The notes under the pieces are model-generated. The model saw only the letters and a program-made list of their open reading frames with translations. It searched no databases and was not told where the DNA came from. A stretch of 64,000 nt of DNA from Pirellulaceae bacterium (GTDB lineage: Bacteria > Planctomycetota > Planctomycetia > Pirellulales > Pirellulaceae), in NCBI GenBank assembly GCA_028280445.1, contig JANQLU010000037.1, positions 62,001 to 126,000 on the forward strand, read 5' to 3'. A program made the position numbers and the translations under genes. Below, one piece after another: positions 34,621-43,295 of the stretch; positions within the stretch are counted from its first letter, which is position 1; the number at the start of each line of letters is the position of its first letter.

Positions 34621-35340
34621 ATGGGTGAAGAAAACAATCGGCAGGTTTGCCTGATCACGGGTGGAACCAGTGGCGTTGGACTGGCGACTGCAGAACTATT
34701 TGCCCAACGAGGATTTGATGTGTGCATTGGCGGGCGGGATTCCCAACGACTGAGCGCCGCGCAGACTTCGATTCAATCCCATGGCGGCCGCTGTGAAACG
34801 GTTGCGATGGATCTGGCGGCCGAAGCGGATCAGGCAGGCCGGTTGGTCGAGCAAACGATGGATGCGTTTGGACGGTTGGATGTGTTGGTCAACAACGCTG
34901 CGGTGGCTCCCTTGGCGCCGTTTGCCGATTTAACGGCCGAACAGATCGAAACAACGATTAATCTCAATCATCGCGCTGTTTTGTATTTGACACAGGCGGC
35001 GTGGCCGATTTTTTTGCAGCAGCAAAACGGCATCGTGGTTAATATTTCCTCTTTAGCGGCGGTTGATCCTTTTCCAGGATTCAGTATCTATGGTGCCAGC
35101 AAAGCTTGGATTGATTTGTTGACCCATGCGTTGGCAGCCGAAGGACGGGAACACCAAATTCGCGTATACTCCATCCGGCCGGGTGCGGTTGAAACTCCCC
35201 TGCTCCGCCGATTGTTTCCCGATTTTCCAGCCGACCAAGCGGTTTCTCCACAACAAGTCGCCGAAAAAGTCTGGAAAGTTTGCGATCAATTTTCGTTGGA
35301 TCAGTCGGGTCAAGCGTTTGAGGTTTCGAACCAGGTTTAG
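34621..35340 (+). CDS. Short-chain dehydrogenase/reductase
   Basis: A 239-residue classical SDR. TGGTSGVG (near residue 14) is the NAD(P) loop, NNAA (about 90) and INSS-type NISS (about 140) follow, and YGASK (about 157-161) holds the catalytic Tyr and Lys. NADP preference is suggested by GGRDSQR after strand two. The substrate cannot be told. Its place between phhA and the PTPS gene makes a pterin or biopterin precursor such as sepiapterin a candidate. Confidence 0.88.
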   Translation: MGEENNRQVCLITGGTSGVGLATAELFAQRGFDVCIGGRDSQRLSAAQTSIQSHGGRCETVAMDLAAEADQAGRLVEQTMDAFGRLDVLVNNAAVAPLAPFADLTAEQIETTINLNHRAVLYLTQAAWPIFLQQQNGIVVNISSLAAVDPFPGFSIYGASKAWIDLLTHALAAEGREHQIRVYSIRPGAVETPLLRRLFPDFPADQAVSPQQVAEKVWKVCDQFSLDQSGQAFEVSNQV

Positions 35341-35352
35341 GCGACAATATAG

Positions 35353-36144
35353 ATGATTCGTTTGACGCGCGAGGTACGTTTTGCTCTGAATGAAATGCCA
35401 GGTTCCGATTTGGCTCGGGACGGTCGTCACAATCGTTGGTCGTGCTGGCCAAGGATGGTGGGTGTTCGGCCTTACGTCAGATTGCGGGTGACGTTGTCCG
35501 GCGAGCTGAACCCGTCGACAGGTTATTTGTGTAACATCAAATTGGTTGACGACCTGGTCCAGGAAACGGTTGTCGAAACTTTGTCCATGCATGCGAGCCG
35601 CGGAAAACAGGCCAGTGAGTTGACCGCGATTGCGTTTGCGGCGCTAAGCGAAAAATTACCCGAAGAAGTCAAATTGGAAAATGTGGAGTTGGTTTTGACT
35701 CCCTATTTGAAATACTCAAAAAAATCGGAAGACGAAAAAATGTCACGTGTCACCCAGCAATTTGAGTTTTCGGCAACGCACCGATTGCATTGTGAGCATT
35801 TGTCGGACGAAGAGAATCGGAGGATCTTTGGCAAATGCAACAACCCCAACGGGCATGGACACAATTATGTCGTTGAAGTTACCGTTGATGTCGACGATCA
35901 ACAGCAGGATATCAATGTCATGGTCGAACTCGAAACGGCGGTTATGTCCGAAGTGATCGATCGATTTGATCACAAAAACCTGAATGTCGAAGTTGAGCAA
36001 TTTGCAAGTTTAAATCCGACTGTCGAAAACATCGCCGGTGTGATCTGGGATTTGTTGGATGGAAAATTTGTGTCATCGCAATTGGCCAATGTTCGTGTTT
36101 ATGAAACTCCAAAAACCTGGGCTGACTATTCGAATTTGAAATGA
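35353..36144 (+). CDS. Double-domain 6-pyruvoyl tetrahydropterin synthase/QueD-like protein
   Basis: A 263-residue protein with two PTPS-like halves. Residues 130-263 form an intact domain: zinc ligands His143 (FSATHRL), His168 and His170 (NGHGHNY), a cysteine at 162 (GKCNN), Asp206-His207 (FDHKNLN) and Glu251 (RVYETP). Residues 1-120 look like a degenerate copy (MIRLTREVRFALNE, PYVRLRVTLSGELNPSTGYLCNI-type) with no zinc motif. PTPS makes 6-pyruvoyl-tetrahydropterin; QueD, a close relative, makes carboxytetrahydropterin. Context (phhA, SDR) favours the former. The next gene overlaps as ATGA. Confidence 0.88.
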   Translation: MIRLTREVRFALNEMPGSDLARDGRHNRWSCWPRMVGVRPYVRLRVTLSGELNPSTGYLCNIKLVDDLVQETVVETLSMHASRGKQASELTAIAFAALSEKLPEEVKLENVELVLTPYLKYSKKSEDEKMSRVTQQFEFSATHRLHCEHLSDEENRRIFGKCNNPNGHGHNYVVEVTVDVDDQQQDINVMVELETAVMSEVIDRFDHKNLNVEVEQFASLNPTVENIAGVIWDLLDGKFVSSQLANVRVYETPKTWADYSNLK

Positions 36145-36446
36145 CTCAAGACAATCGCAAAATCTCGGAAATGAGAAACTTGGGTCCCGCTTGTGAACAG
36201 GATTTCAATTCGGTTGGCATCATGACCGCCGAACAATTGATCCGCCTGGGACCCGAGGATGCATTCTTGAAAATGTTGCTCGGACGAAAACAGCAAGGCG
36301 GCAGTACAAAGTGCTGTAACGCCGCTTATTTGTATGCCATCTACGGTGCGATTCACGACGTCGATTGGCGCAACATACCAGATCACAAAAAACAACAGTT
36401 CAAAGCCTTTGCTGCCGAGTTGCGAGCGTCGGGGCAATTCTCTTAG
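36141..36446 (+). CDS. TfoX C-terminal domain-like protein
   Basis: A 101-residue protein of the TfoX_C helix-hairpin-helix type: MRNLGPACEQDFNSVGIMTAEQLIRLGPEDAF (in parts), then AAYLYAIYGAIHDVDWRNIP. Full TfoX (Sxy) regulates competence, but stand-alone C-terminal domains are common and of unknown role. It overlaps the PTPS gene by four bases and is likely co-transcribed. Confidence 0.8.
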   Translation: MTQDNRKISEMRNLGPACEQDFNSVGIMTAEQLIRLGPEDAFLKMLLGRKQQGGSTKCCNAAYLYAIYGAIHDVDWRNIPDHKKQQFKAFAAELRASGQFS

Positions 36447-36747
36447 TGTCGAATTGCTGATGTGAGAATATTACTGCTTGAAATCTCATCAATGTCCAGT
36501 ATCACGGGGTCGGGAGTCTTTTCATAAGCTAACCAACGATGGCCAGCACTTCGAATCGTGTGGGAGATTGGAATCAAGTGACGCAGCTGTATGAAAAGAC
36601 TCCCGACCCCTTTAACTCTTTTTATGGCAAAGCCAGTGGCACTCGAAATGGGCGATTGATAACGGCATTGTAGGCTGGGGAGGTATTCTGGTCCCTCACT
36701 TACGTTTCGGGTTATGATGGGAATCATTCATATCGGGAGGAAATGTG
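36447..36747. repeat. C repeat and sulfatase upstream region
   Basis: The 301-base gap holds a C element at 36506-36610: 21-base perfect arms (GGGGTCGGGAGTCTTTTCAT at left and its complement at right) around a 63-base middle that has its own short AGCT pairing. T-rich sequence (TTTAACTCTTTTTATGG) follows, so the hairpin may end the phhA transcript. The remaining 130 bases should hold the sulfatase promoter; no box is clear. Confidence 0.75.
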
Positions 36748-38454
36748 ATGTCAATTTTTGTTCGAATGATGGTTCTGGTCTTTCTGACCTTTCTTCCTCT
36801 CCGTGTTCTTCCAGGCATGACGGATCGTCCCAATATCTTGCTGATCATGGCCGACGATATGGGATACACCGATATCGGATGTTACGGTTCTGAAATCAAA
36901 ACGCCGCGCCTGGATCAGTTGGCCAAACGAGGAATTCGATTCACACAGTTTTACAACACGTCGAGATGTTGCCCGACGCGCGCGGCGCTGTTAACCGGTT
37001 TGTATTCTCATCAAGCTGGAATTGGATTGATGACCGGTGATCGAGGCTACGATGCCTATCGTGGCGATTTGAACAAACAATGTGTCACGTTGGCTGAAGT
37101 GCTCAAATCTGCGGGGTACGCAAACTACATGTCGGGCAAATGGCACGTAACCAAACATATTCGGCCAAACGGTCCGAAACATAATTGGCCTTTGCAACGA
37201 GGTTTTGACAAATTTTACGGGACGATCATCGGTGCAGGCAGTTTTTACGATCCAGCAACCTTGTGTCGCGGTAATCAATTTATTACTCCGGAAAATGACA
37301 CCGCCTATCAACCTGAAAAATACTATTACAGCGATGCGATCAGCGAAAATGCCGTCATGTTCCTCAAGGATCATTTTGCCGAACCATCAGACAAACCGTT
37401 TTTCATGTATGTCTCCTACACTTCCGCGCATTGGCCGATGCATGCGCGCGAAGTAGATATCGCTAAGTACCGCGGAGTCTATGACGATGGATTTGATGCC
37501 ATTCGCGCGGCACGACACAAAAACGCCATCGCAGCCGGAGTTTTGGACGCGAAATGGAAACTTTCAAAACCGGGTGCCAATTGGGAAAACTGGAAAAACA
37601 AAAAATGGGATATTCGCAATATGGAAGTCTATGCGGCAATGGTCGATCGCATGGATCAGGGGATCGGCTGGATCGTCGACGAGTTGAAAAAAAATGATGC
37701 TCTGAAAAATACGTTGATTATTTACTTACAAGATAACGGTGGTTGTGCCGAAGGATTCGGACGCAGGTCCAATGCCGAAAAAATAAAAGGTGTGAAATTC
37801 AAACCTTTGGGACGCGATGGATTGCAGACAAAAATCTGGCCACCAATGCAAACACGTGATGGCCGACCAGTGCGAACGGGGCCGGAAGTCATGGCAGGCG
37901 GCGAAGATACCTTCATCGGTTACGGTGTTGGTTGGGCGAATGTGTCAAACACTCCGTTTCGCGGTTACAAGCACGATGGTTGGGAAGGCGGGATTAGTAC
38001 TCCGTTGATCATGCATTGGCCGGCTGGCACAAAACGCGACGCAGTTCACTCCGTCAACAATGACCCCTGCCATTTAATTGACATCATGCCCACGTTGGTC
38101 GAGTTGGCTGGTGCAAAGTATCCGAAAACATTTGCCGAGGAAAAAATTAAACCGATGGAAGGTGTCAGTTTACGGCCAGTGTTTTCAAAGCAATCGATCC
38201 AACGTCGAGCACCGTTGGGATTTGAACATCACGGAAATCTGGCGCTGCGAGATGGTCGCTGGAAAATTGTGTCGATCTATCGCAAAAATCAGAAACGCAA
38301 ATGGCAGTTGTTTGACATGGAAGCGGATCGAACTGAGACCAACGATTTGAGTGGCGCGCATCCTGACAAATTAAAAGATCTGGTCGACAAATGGCAAACT
38401 TGGGCGGACCGTGTCGGTGTCCAAAAATGGCCTTTTAAAAACAAGAAGAAATGA
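36748..38454 (+). CDS. Exported type I sulfatase
   Basis: A 568-residue formylglycine-dependent sulfatase with a leader (FVRMMVLVFLTFLPLRVLPG). The signature Cys74-Cys-Pro-Thr-Arg78 (C-x-P-x-R) marks the cysteine converted to formylglycine. Metal ligands appear in MADDMGYTDIGCYG and near LQDNGGCAEGFG. SGKWHVTKH and GYKHDGWEGGISTPLIMHWP are family blocks. It is close to the arylsulfatase A type. Planctomycetes use many sulfatases on sulfated algal glycans; the substrate here is unknown. ATG at 36748 has GGGAGGAAA seven bases upstream. Confidence 0.93.
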   Translation: MSIFVRMMVLVFLTFLPLRVLPGMTDRPNILLIMADDMGYTDIGCYGSEIKTPRLDQLAKRGIRFTQFYNTSRCCPTRAALLTGLYSHQAGIGLMTGDRGYDAYRGDLNKQCVTLAEVLKSAGYANYMSGKWHVTKHIRPNGPKHNWPLQRGFDKFYGTIIGAGSFYDPATLCRGNQFITPENDTAYQPEKYYYSDAISENAVMFLKDHFAEPSDKPFFMYVSYTSAHWPMHAREVDIAKYRGVYDDGFDAIRAARHKNAIAAGVLDAKWKLSKPGANWENWKNKKWDIRNMEVYAAMVDRMDQGIGWIVDELKKNDALKNTLIIYLQDNGGCAEGFGRRSNAEKIKGVKFKPLGRDGLQTKIWPPMQTRDGRPVRTGPEVMAGGEDTFIGYGVGWANVSNTPFRGYKHDGWEGGISTPLIMHWPAGTKRDAVHSVNNDPCHLIDIMPTLVELAGAKYPKTFAEEKIKPMEGVSLRPVFSKQSIQRRAPLGFEHHGNLALRDGRWKIVSIYRKNQKRKWQLFDMEADRTETNDLSGAHPDKLKDLVDKWQTWADRVGVQKWPFKNKKK

Positions 38455-38485
38455 GTTGCTTTTGCTTCGTAATCTTGGCGACTTT

Positions 38486-38532
38486 TGACAGGATGTCCCG
38501 TGCAGATCCTGTTAATCATGTTCATCCTGTCA
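38486..38532. repeat. Inverted repeat after the sulfatase gene
   Basis: Arms TGACAGGATG (38486-38495) and CATCCTGTCA (38523-38532) around a 27-base loop that contains a second ATCCTGTTAATCATG copy. An A run follows, so it is not a normal terminator on the plus strand. Confidence 0.6.
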
Positions 38533-38545
38533 AAAAAAACGGAAC

Positions 38546-38602
38546 GTAGGGCCGGTTCCCACTGGCCGTTTTATCAGATTGGCCGGTAGGAACCGGCCCT
38601 AC
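38546..38602. repeat. A repeat, hairpin between convergent genes
   Basis: GTAGGGCCGGTTCCCACTGGCC and GGCCGGTAGGAACCGGCCCTAC (cut into arms) around a short loop. It ends one base before the stop codon of the response regulator gene on the minus strand. Confidence 0.88.
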
Positions 38603-38603
38603 A

Positions 38604-39989
38604 TCAAGCCGCTTTTTTGGATTCCATGGCTTGATTGAGTTTGTTGTACAGCGTTTTGAGGCTGATGCCCAATTCTTCGGAGACTGCGGTTTTGTTTCCG
38701 TTGTGGCGTTCCATTGCAGCATCGATGGCAAGTGTTTCGATTTGCCGCATGGACATACCACCCATATCGAATTTGCTATTAGTCACCGTACGAGTTCCGA
38801 ATTGTCGAGGCAAATCAGCCGCCGTGATCGGCAGACCATCGCACAGGATTGACGCGTGTTCAATCACATTGGCCATTTCGCGAACGTTGCCGGGCCAAGT
38901 GTAGGCCAACATGGCGTCGATGGCGTCGTCCGAAAACGGCTGATCCGAATGGTTCGCTTCGGGCCGATTGCGAGCGAGCAAGTGTTTTGCCAATTCGGGA
39001 ACGTCCGAGAGACGGTCGCGAAGCGGCGGCAGGTGAATTTCAAAGGTATTGATGCGATACATCAAGTCTTCGCGGAAATCGCCTTCGGCGACCATTTGCG
39101 GCAAATCACGATGGGTGGCGCAAACGATTCGAACATCGACGGCGAACGATTGGTTGTCACCGACACGGCGAATTTCGCCCGATTCTAATACGCGTAACAA
39201 TTTCGCTTGGAGCGATTTAGGAAGTTCACCGATTTCATCCAGGAACAAAGTTCCTCCGTCGGCCACTTCGAACAAACCAACTCGATTGGCGTCGGCACCT
39301 GTAAAAGCACCTTTGCGGTGTCCAAACAATTCGCTTTCAATCAAGTTTTCTGGCAATGCGCCGCAATTGACCGCGACAAACGGCGCTTCGGCTCGTTGGC
39401 TTTGATCGTGGACGGCTCGCGCCGCGAGTTCTTTTCCAGTTCCCGTTTCACCCAAAATCAAAACGGTGGATGGAGACGGAGCGACCTTGGTAATCATCCG
39501 TCGTACGTCGTCCATCGCCCGGTGGCTGCCAACCATTTTCATATCACCTTCGGCGCGGGTAACACGTGACTGAAGCGCATGGCATTTCATTGTCAATTCG
39601 CGTTTTTCTGCCACGCGTTGGAACAACGATTGGAGTTCGATCAACTTGCAAGGTTTTTGCAAATAGTCGAACGCACCGTAGCGAAGTGCCGCAATGGCGC
39701 TGTCGGTTGTTCCTTTGCCGGTTAACACGACACATTCCGTCAACGGCGAGAGCTCTTTGGTTTTGCCGATAACTTCGATACCGTTGAGGCCGGGCATGTC
39801 GAGATCGACCAACACGCAGTCGTAGTTGTTTTTTTCAAGTGCCGCGACAGCCGTGAGGCCGTCCGGGCACACAGTCACCTCGTGTCCCATCCGCGGGAGC
39901 TCGGCCCGCATGACTTCCTGCAAATGCGGTTCGTCATCGGCAAACAGGATTTTCAAATTTTTAGGCTGCTTTTCTTGTGATTTCGTCAT
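38604..39989 (-). CDS. Sigma-54-dependent response regulator, NtrC family
   Basis: A 461-residue regulator in three parts. The receiver (1-125) has ADDE and the phosphate acceptor Asp62 (VDLDMPG). The AAA+ domain (about 155-385) has Walker A GETGTGKE, the sigma-54 contact motif GAFTGA, Walker B GGTLFLDEIGE and the arginine region near RINTFEIHLPPLRDR. The C-terminal Fis-type helix-turn-helix (AVSEELGISLKTLYNKL) binds enhancers. The ATG lies 29 bases inside the sensor kinase gene, so the pair is coupled. Target promoters are unknown. Confidence 0.94.
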   Translation of the reverse strand: MTKSQEKQPKNLKILFADDEPHLQEVMRAELPRMGHEVTVCPDGLTAVAALEKNNYDCVLVDLDMPGLNGIEVIGKTKELSPLTECVVLTGKGTTDSAIAALRYGAFDYLQKPCKLIELQSLFQRVAEKRELTMKCHALQSRVTRAEGDMKMVGSHRAMDDVRRMITKVAPSPSTVLILGETGTGKELAARAVHDQSQRAEAPFVAVNCGALPENLIESELFGHRKGAFTGADANRVGLFEVADGGTLFLDEIGELPKSLQAKLLRVLESGEIRRVGDNQSFAVDVRIVCATHRDLPQMVAEGDFREDLMYRINTFEIHLPPLRDRLSDVPELAKHLLARNRPEANHSDQPFSDDAIDAMLAYTWPGNVREMANVIEHASILCDGLPITAADLPRQFGTRTVTNSKFDMGGMSMRQIETLAIDAAMERHNGNKTAVSEELGISLKTLYNKLNQAMESKKAA

Positions 39990-41616
39990 TTTTCACCATG
40001 GGTAATTTCACAACGAATGTCGAACCTTTGCCAGAACCTTCACTGAACGGCTCGATGGTTCCACCATGCTCGTCAATGATTCGATAAGTGATCGATAGTC
40101 CCAGTCCGGTTCCTTTACCATCGTTTCGGCGTGTAAAGAAAGGTTCGAACAGATGTTCCATAACTTCGTCCGTCATGCCACAGCCGTCGTCGGTGACGGT
40201 CAACTGAGTCATCGCTGAATTGGATCGCAGTTGAATGTGTACGTGTCCCTGCTCCTCGACGCTATCCAGAGCATTGGTCAACAGGTTCAGGATGACCTGT
40301 TTCATTTCGTGACCAATGACATTGGCCACAACCGTGGTGTCATGTTCGAAGTGAATTTTTTTGCGACGGTATTTGCTGAGCGGACGAACCATATCGATGA
40401 CGCCCTGGACGATTTCGACCAACTCGGTTGGACGTTTGGTGGCCTCGCCCAGCCGTGAGAAATCGAGCAAACTGGACGTGATCCCTTTACAACGAAACGC
40501 TTCGTCCTGAATCCGGCGAAGATATTTTTTCATTTCGTCGACATCGCCATTGGATTCCAGCGGACCGTCGAGTTGCGCCAGGATTTCGTGGATTCGCATT
40601 TCCAGCGACTCGGCCGACCAGGCGATAGCTGCCAAGGGATTGTTAATTTCGTGCGCCACGCCAGCGGCCAGAAAACCGACGCTGGCCATTTGGTCGCTAC
40701 GAATGACTTCTTTACTACGTTGTCGAACTTTGTCGCGAAGTTCCGTTTGGATCGCCTGGAAATTGGCAGTCATCGCGTTGAGCGCGTCGGCCAATTCGGC
40801 AACTTCGTCCTGAGTTTCCAGTTTGATGCGAAAATCATAATTTCCCGATGCAACTTGACGTGAACCGGCGATCAAAGTCCCCAGTGGTTTGAAAATCCAT
40901 TTTCGAAACAACACCCAAAGAAAGACGATCAAAACAAACGCGACCGTCACGAGGATGATGCTGAATGCCAGCCAGGCGTGATATTTGGACCTGGCCACTT
41001 CGGCAAACGAATCCATCCGGTTTTTCATGAAGGTTGGCAACAACTGGACTTCGTATTGCAGATCTTCCAGAAGTTCTTCGATTTCCATGTGTTGATGGCT
41101 ATTGTGAAAGACCAAATCACATTGATGTGTGATTCTGTCGATTTCACGGAGGTCGTCGCGAAGTTTGACAACCGTCGCTTTCTCATTGGTAATGTCGTGA
41201 ATGTGAGAGTCGATCTCCAGCGCCGTATCCAATTGGATCTCATATTTTTGCAAAGCGCTTTTGACTAAACCGATGTTGTGTTTAAAGTCATCGATCAGCC
41301 ACAGCCGGTCTTTCCGCAAACCACTCAGGTAGTTCTGTTTGTCTTGATACGACGCCAGGAGAGCGTAGGAAACACGTAAGTCACTGACACGTTGATTCAG
41401 ATCTGCTGTGAGAGGCAATTCGGTCGCACGATGGCGAATGTTTTTCGTCAAAGCGCGGAAATTGAGAACCCCTTGAATCCCCGCGACAGCCAATAGCGCA
41501 ACGACGATCATCAACGTGATCGATCCAAAATACATCTGGTTTTTTAGTCCCCAGTTTTTGAATCGAGCGCGAGTTTTACCGAGTTGTTCTGCTGTATTCC
41601 GCTTCAGCGAAATCAC
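39961..41616 (-). CDS. Membrane sensor histidine kinase
   Basis: A 551-residue kinase: membrane helix 1 at about 29-50, a periplasmic helical sensor (50-213), helix 2 at 214-237, HAMP (238-290), phospho-acceptor His322 in VAHEINNPLAAIAW, and an ATPase domain with NLLTNALDSVEE (N box), DDGCGM (G1) and GTGLGLSI (G2). GTG start with a strong AGGAGGT. It phosphorylates the overlapping NtrC-type regulator. The helical sensor resembles four-helix-bundle (methyl-accepting-type) sensors; the ligand is unknown. Confidence 0.92.
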   Translation of the reverse strand: MISLKRNTAEQLGKTRARFKNWGLKNQMYFGSITLMIVVALLAVAGIQGVLNFRALTKNIRHRATELPLTADLNQRVSDLRVSYALLASYQDKQNYLSGLRKDRLWLIDDFKHNIGLVKSALQKYEIQLDTALEIDSHIHDITNEKATVVKLRDDLREIDRITHQCDLVFHNSHQHMEIEELLEDLQYEVQLLPTFMKNRMDSFAEVARSKYHAWLAFSIILVTVAFVLIVFLWVLFRKWIFKPLGTLIAGSRQVASGNYDFRIKLETQDEVAELADALNAMTANFQAIQTELRDKVRQRSKEVIRSDQMASVGFLAAGVAHEINNPLAAIAWSAESLEMRIHEILAQLDGPLESNGDVDEMKKYLRRIQDEAFRCKGITSSLLDFSRLGEATKRPTELVEIVQGVIDMVRPLSKYRRKKIHFEHDTTVVANVIGHEMKQVILNLLTNALDSVEEQGHVHIQLRSNSAMTQLTVTDDGCGMTDEVMEHLFEPFFTRRNDGKGTGLGLSITYRIIDEHGGTIEPFSEGSGKGSTFVVKLPMVKNDEITRKAA

Positions 41617-41729
41617 CGCGACCTCCTTGTCGCCAAACCTGGTACATCGTTGGGAAAATCCGTTTTCCTTTGAAACCCGGATGGAAACGGGACTTTATCA
41701 CTTTTGTAGATTTTACAGCAATGGCAGTT

Positions 41730-41909
41730 GAGGCGCGAGGGACGAGGGGGAGAGGGGAGAGTTAGTTGAGACGCGAGGGACGAGGTGTGAGGGAAGAGGT
41801 GGTTTGGGTGAAGTGGAGAGGTTTGGGCGGAAGGGACGTTTTGGTAGCGGTGCAAGACGTGGCGAGAAAAAGGCCCTCTCCCCTCGAACCTCTTTCCTCG
41901 TCCCTCCCG
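41730..41909. repeat. Inverted pair of purine-rich F repeats
   Basis: GCGAGGGACGAGGGGGAGAG and further purine words at 41730-41800 face the pyrimidine tract 41874-41909 (CTCTTTCCTCGTCCCTCCCG-type). The right tract ends exactly at the stop codon of the LptF/LptG-like gene (41910). The rest of the 293-base gap holds no gene. Confidence 0.7.
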
Positions 41910-43100
41910 TCAATGCCTTTTGACGAGGTAGAGCAGGCGGAGGCCGATGATGAGCATGACGATGTTGCCTAGCCAAACTGAGTATGGCGGCATCCGGCCC
42001 GATTTCGCTTGTTCGACGCCAAGCATGAGAACTGGGTAATACAGCAACAAAATGGGTACAAACGCCAATGCAAAAATGGTCCAAAAATCCGAACGATGGA
42101 GTCGGATTGCCAGCGGTGCGCCAACCAAGGCAAAAAACAGGCAGCTGAATCCATTGGCCCAGCGGCGCCACGGTTCAGCGCGCAAGCGGTGTTTGCGATA
42201 GATTGCGTTTTCCAAATCTTTTTTTGCTAACACCCAGTTGGCGTCTGTCAAACCGATGACGTCTCCGCCCAGTGTTTGAAAGGTTGCGATAACCGCCAGT
42301 TCGTTTTTCTGTTTTTCAATGTTGAGTTTTTGAGATTTGAGTTCGGCCGAAATGAGTCGCATCGGCAAATTCGACGGGCTTTTGGATTTGTCGCGTTTTT
42401 TAGTGACATTTTCCAACGGCAACTCGAACCGATCCTCATCGATCGACAATGTCATACCATCATTTTTGACAAATCCGTTTTTGGTCGTGATGACGAGAAC
42501 ATTTTTTTGAGTATCACATTCCAATCGAGCTTCTTCGGCGGTCAGCAAGATTGGTTTTTTGACGTTTTTGGCGTGAATTTCGACGAACAACTGCTTCAGC
42601 GTTTGCCCTTGCACGTCGCTCACTGCAATGGACACATTGCCTCGTCGGTAGCTTTTGTCAGCGTTGAGTTTCGCATAGATCGTGTTTTGAACACTATGCA
42701 AAACAACTCGATAGATCCCTTGCCGTCCCCACGACACAGCGTAATCGTTCAACACGACGGTCAGCAGTGAAAGGACAAAAGAGAAAACTAATATTGGCCA
42801 TACGACAACCATCGGTGAAATACCGAGCGATTTGATGGCAACTATTTCGTTGGAACCAGACATCCGTCCCAAGACGTTGCAGACAGAAAACAAAATGGTT
42901 CCCGGGATGGCAAAACACAAGGCGTTGGGAATGGCGTAAGGGATGAGCTTGAGAATTGTTAGTGGTGTCAAGCCTTCGCGAATCGCCTCTTGAACAATGC
43001 CTACCAAAACCATCAAGACTGCCATACAAGTGAGCGACACCAAAAAAACTTTGGTGAACTCGGTGATGACGTAACGGCTCAATTTTTTGGGGTAAACCAC
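41910..43100 (-). CDS. LptF/LptG (YjgP/YjgQ) family permease
   Basis: A 396-residue inner-membrane protein. Helices lie near 12-40, 52-78, 95-120 and, after a large periplasmic beta-rich domain (about 125-300), near 310-330, 340-360 and 370-392. The first block (YVITEFTKVFLVSLTCMAVLM) and SGSNEIVAIKSLGISP are family signatures. The partner ATPase is LptB. Lpt complexes extract lipopolysaccharide from the inner membrane; whether LptF or LptG cannot be told, and no second permease is adjacent. GTG start. Confidence 0.88.
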   Translation of the reverse strand: MVYPKKLSRYVITEFTKVFLVSLTCMAVLMVLVGIVQEAIREGLTPLTILKLIPYAIPNALCFAIPGTILFSVCNVLGRMSGSNEIVAIKSLGISPMVVVWPILVFSFVLSLLTVVLNDYAVSWGRQGIYRVVLHSVQNTIYAKLNADKSYRRGNVSIAVSDVQGQTLKQLFVEIHAKNVKKPILLTAEEARLECDTQKNVLVITTKNGFVKNDGMTLSIDEDRFELPLENVTKKRDKSKSPSNLPMRLISAELKSQKLNIEKQKNELAVIATFQTLGGDVIGLTDANWVLAKKDLENAIYRKHRLRAEPWRRWANGFSCLFFALVGAPLAIRLHRSDFWTIFALAFVPILLLYYPVLMLGVEQAKSGRMPPYSVWLGNIVMLIIGLRLLYLVKRH

Positions 43101-43295
43101 GATCAGCCCAACGATTCCATTCGTTCTGGCAATTTAATTCAAGTCGGCACTGTAACAGGAGTTTTCAATAGCGGAAACAACAATCTGGGGAGCTAGCAGG
43201 GAACAGGTGGTAGGTAGTAGGGAGTAGTTTGTGATGTGATTTGCAGCCGATGCACGGAATGGCGGCAGCAAGGCCCCATCAACACCGAGATTGGT

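Noticed and set aside
35353-36144. A frameshift joining two genes in the PTPS region
   Set aside because: The frame is continuous and codon use is even. A double-domain protein explains it better than an error.
41713-42171. A 152-codon frame at the end of the Lpt permease gene
   Set aside because: It overlaps a conserved membrane protein in another frame and runs through the F repeat.
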